A stretch of DNA of 6,659 bases. Source: Fimenecus stercoravium (GTDB lineage: Bacteria > Bacillota > Clostridia > Oscillospirales > Acutalibacteraceae). How positions within the stretch are numbered: position 1 is the first letter of the stretch; each line of letters starts with the position of its first letter. The position numbers and the translations under genes were made by a program. Shown piece by piece: positions 6,051-6,659 of this stretch. The notes under the pieces are model-generated. The model was not told where the DNA came from and made no database searches. It saw only the letters and a program-made list of their open reading frames with translations. The stretch is taken from assembly GCA_018711545.1 (NCBI GenBank), contig DVIC01000031.1:1-6659 (forward strand). The letters run 5' to 3'.

Positions 6051-6659
6051 TTAAACGTTAAGTGGGTGGATGCCCGTGATCGTGCAATCCGCCGTTCCGT
6101 CGGCAAGACGTACATACATCGGATCGCCGTTATGCAGGGCGGCAACGGACTTGATCGGTGCGCCGCTGCGGTCGCTTGCAAGCGCATAGCCGCGTGCAAG
6201 CACGGCAAGCGGGCTTAAAGATTGCAGCTTTGCAGCCAATTCGCCGAGCTTTGTGCGCGCGGCATGAAAGCTTGATTGCTGCAAACTTTGCAATGCGTTT
6301 GTAACCATAAGCAGCCGCATACGTTTTTCATCAAAGAACAACTGCGGTTGCTGAAATGCGCCGCGACTGCAGAGCACGGCAAGCGCACTGCGGCGATCGG
6401 ACAGGCCGTCCAGCATTGCCGTGTTCAACCGCGCTTTGGTTTGTAAAAGCTGCGTCCCGAGCGCCGTGTGATCCGGCACGGCAAGCTCAGCGGCAGCGGA
6501 AGGCGTCGGTGCGCGCAGATCGGCAACGAAATCGCAGATCGTAAAATCCGTTTCATGCCCCACGGCGGAGATCACGGGAATTTTTGAGCGGTATACGGCG
6601 CGCGCGAGCTGCTCATCGTTAAACGCCCAAAGGTCCTCCGCAGACCCGCCGCCGCGTCC
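6051..6659 (-). CDS. xseA: Exodeoxyribonuclease VII large subunit, C-terminal half (5' end outside window)
   Basis: XseA is the catalytic subunit of exonuclease VII, a metal-independent single-strand-specific nuclease. The frame is open from the window edge to the TAA at 6053-6051 and gives the last 202 residues of a protein usually about 400-450 long; the N-terminal OB-fold lies outside. Visible residues begin with the hallmark RGGGSAEDLWAFN at 2-14, then PVISAVGHETDFTICD at 28-43 and ADLRAPTPSAAAEL at 46-59, the core of the catalytic domain. The Arg of RGGGS and the His and Asp of GHETD correspond to residues reported as essential in the E. coli enzyme. Residues about 64-146 form the long helical arm that carries small subunits, and LSPLAVLARGYAL at 148-160 starts the conserved C-terminal segment with GDPMYVRLADG. 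An internal GTG at 6575 can look like a start, but the conserved motif continues upstream of it. Confidence 0.96.
   Translation of the reverse strand, partial: GRGGGSAEDLWAFNDEQLARAVYRSKIPVISAVGHETDFTICDFVADLRAPTPSAAAELAVPDHTALGTQLLQTKARLNTAMLDGLSDRRSALAVLCSRGAFQQPQLFFDEKRMRLLMVTNALQSLQQSSFHAARTKLGELAAKLQSLSPLAVLARGYALASDRSGAPIKSVAALHNGDPMYVRLADGTADCTITGIHPLNV

Larger units (their letters stand above)
1..6659 (-). other. Probable single transcription unit xseA-xseB-ispA-dxs-tlyA-nadK-argR-recN
   Basis: Eight genes on one strand follow each other with four overlaps (xseB/ispA 4 bases, dxs/tlyA 14, nadK/argR 4, argR/recN 11) and three gaps of at most 26 bases. No stem-loop plus T-run is visible at any junction, and there is no room for a classical intergenic promoter or operator. 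The order matches a conserved Firmicutes neighbourhood. Cotranscription is inferred from spacing; the promoter and terminator are outside the window. Confidence 0.7.

Noticed and set aside
6051..6575. A separate short gene starting at the internal GTG/Val of xseA at 6575.
   Set aside because: The conserved RGGGSAEDLWAFN block continues in frame upstream to the window edge, so this is the middle of xseA and not a start.
1..6659. Search for CRISPR arrays, insertion sequences, tRNA/rRNA genes, riboswitches, long inverted or tandem repeats, or an unknown defence or biosynthetic system.
   Set aside because: Nearly all bases belong to eight recognised core genes with consistent composition, the longest gap is 26 bases, and no repeated units, terminal inverted repeats or structured RNA leaders were seen.

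Overview
The window is a tightly packed, single-direction housekeeping cluster. Every gene reads on the minus strand, so transcription runs from high to low coordinates. In transcription order the genes are xseA (3' part only), xseB, ispA, dxs, tlyA, nadK, argR and recN (5' part only). This order is the well-known Firmicutes neighbourhood around B. subtilis yqiB-yqiC-yqiD-dxs-yqxC-ahrC-recN, here with nadK between tlyA and argR, as is common in Clostridia. The moderate GC content (about half, by eye), purine-rich Shine-Dalgarno sequences and protein variants suggest a clostridial Firmicute, perhaps of the Oscillospirales/Ruminococcaceae type. That placement is an inference from gene order and motifs, not from a database search.

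Layout from the upstream end (6659) to the downstream end (1): xseA and xseB encode the two exonuclease VII subunits. ispA overlaps xseB by an ATGA junction and encodes a farnesyl-diphosphate-type synthase. dxs follows after 26 bases and encodes DXP synthase, first enzyme of the MEP isoprenoid route. tlyA overlaps the end of dxs and encodes a ribosomal RNA 2'-O-methyltransferase of the 'hemolysin A' family. nadK follows after about 10 bases, argR overlaps it by ATGA, and recN overlaps argR by 11 bases. No gap between genes exceeds 26 bases, so there is no room for an internal terminator, RNA gene or classical promoter between genes. The cluster is very likely cotranscribed from a promoter outside the window.

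Functionally the genes fall into three groups. DNA repair and recombination has XseA/XseB and RecN. Isoprenoid synthesis has Dxs making DXP and IspA condensing the resulting C5 units into a C15 carrier-lipid precursor. Regulation and cofactor supply has NadK, ArgR and TlyA. The association is conserved, but no single pathway unites the products.

I looked for mobile elements, CRISPR arrays, tRNA or rRNA genes, inverted repeats, unknown ORFs and fused or broken genes and saw none. The window looks like ordinary core genome. The points worth a second look are modest: three genes (xseB, nadK, argR) whose longest-ORF start lies almost on top of the Shine-Dalgarno sequence while a better-spaced start sits two codons downstream, and small motif departures in NadK and RecN.
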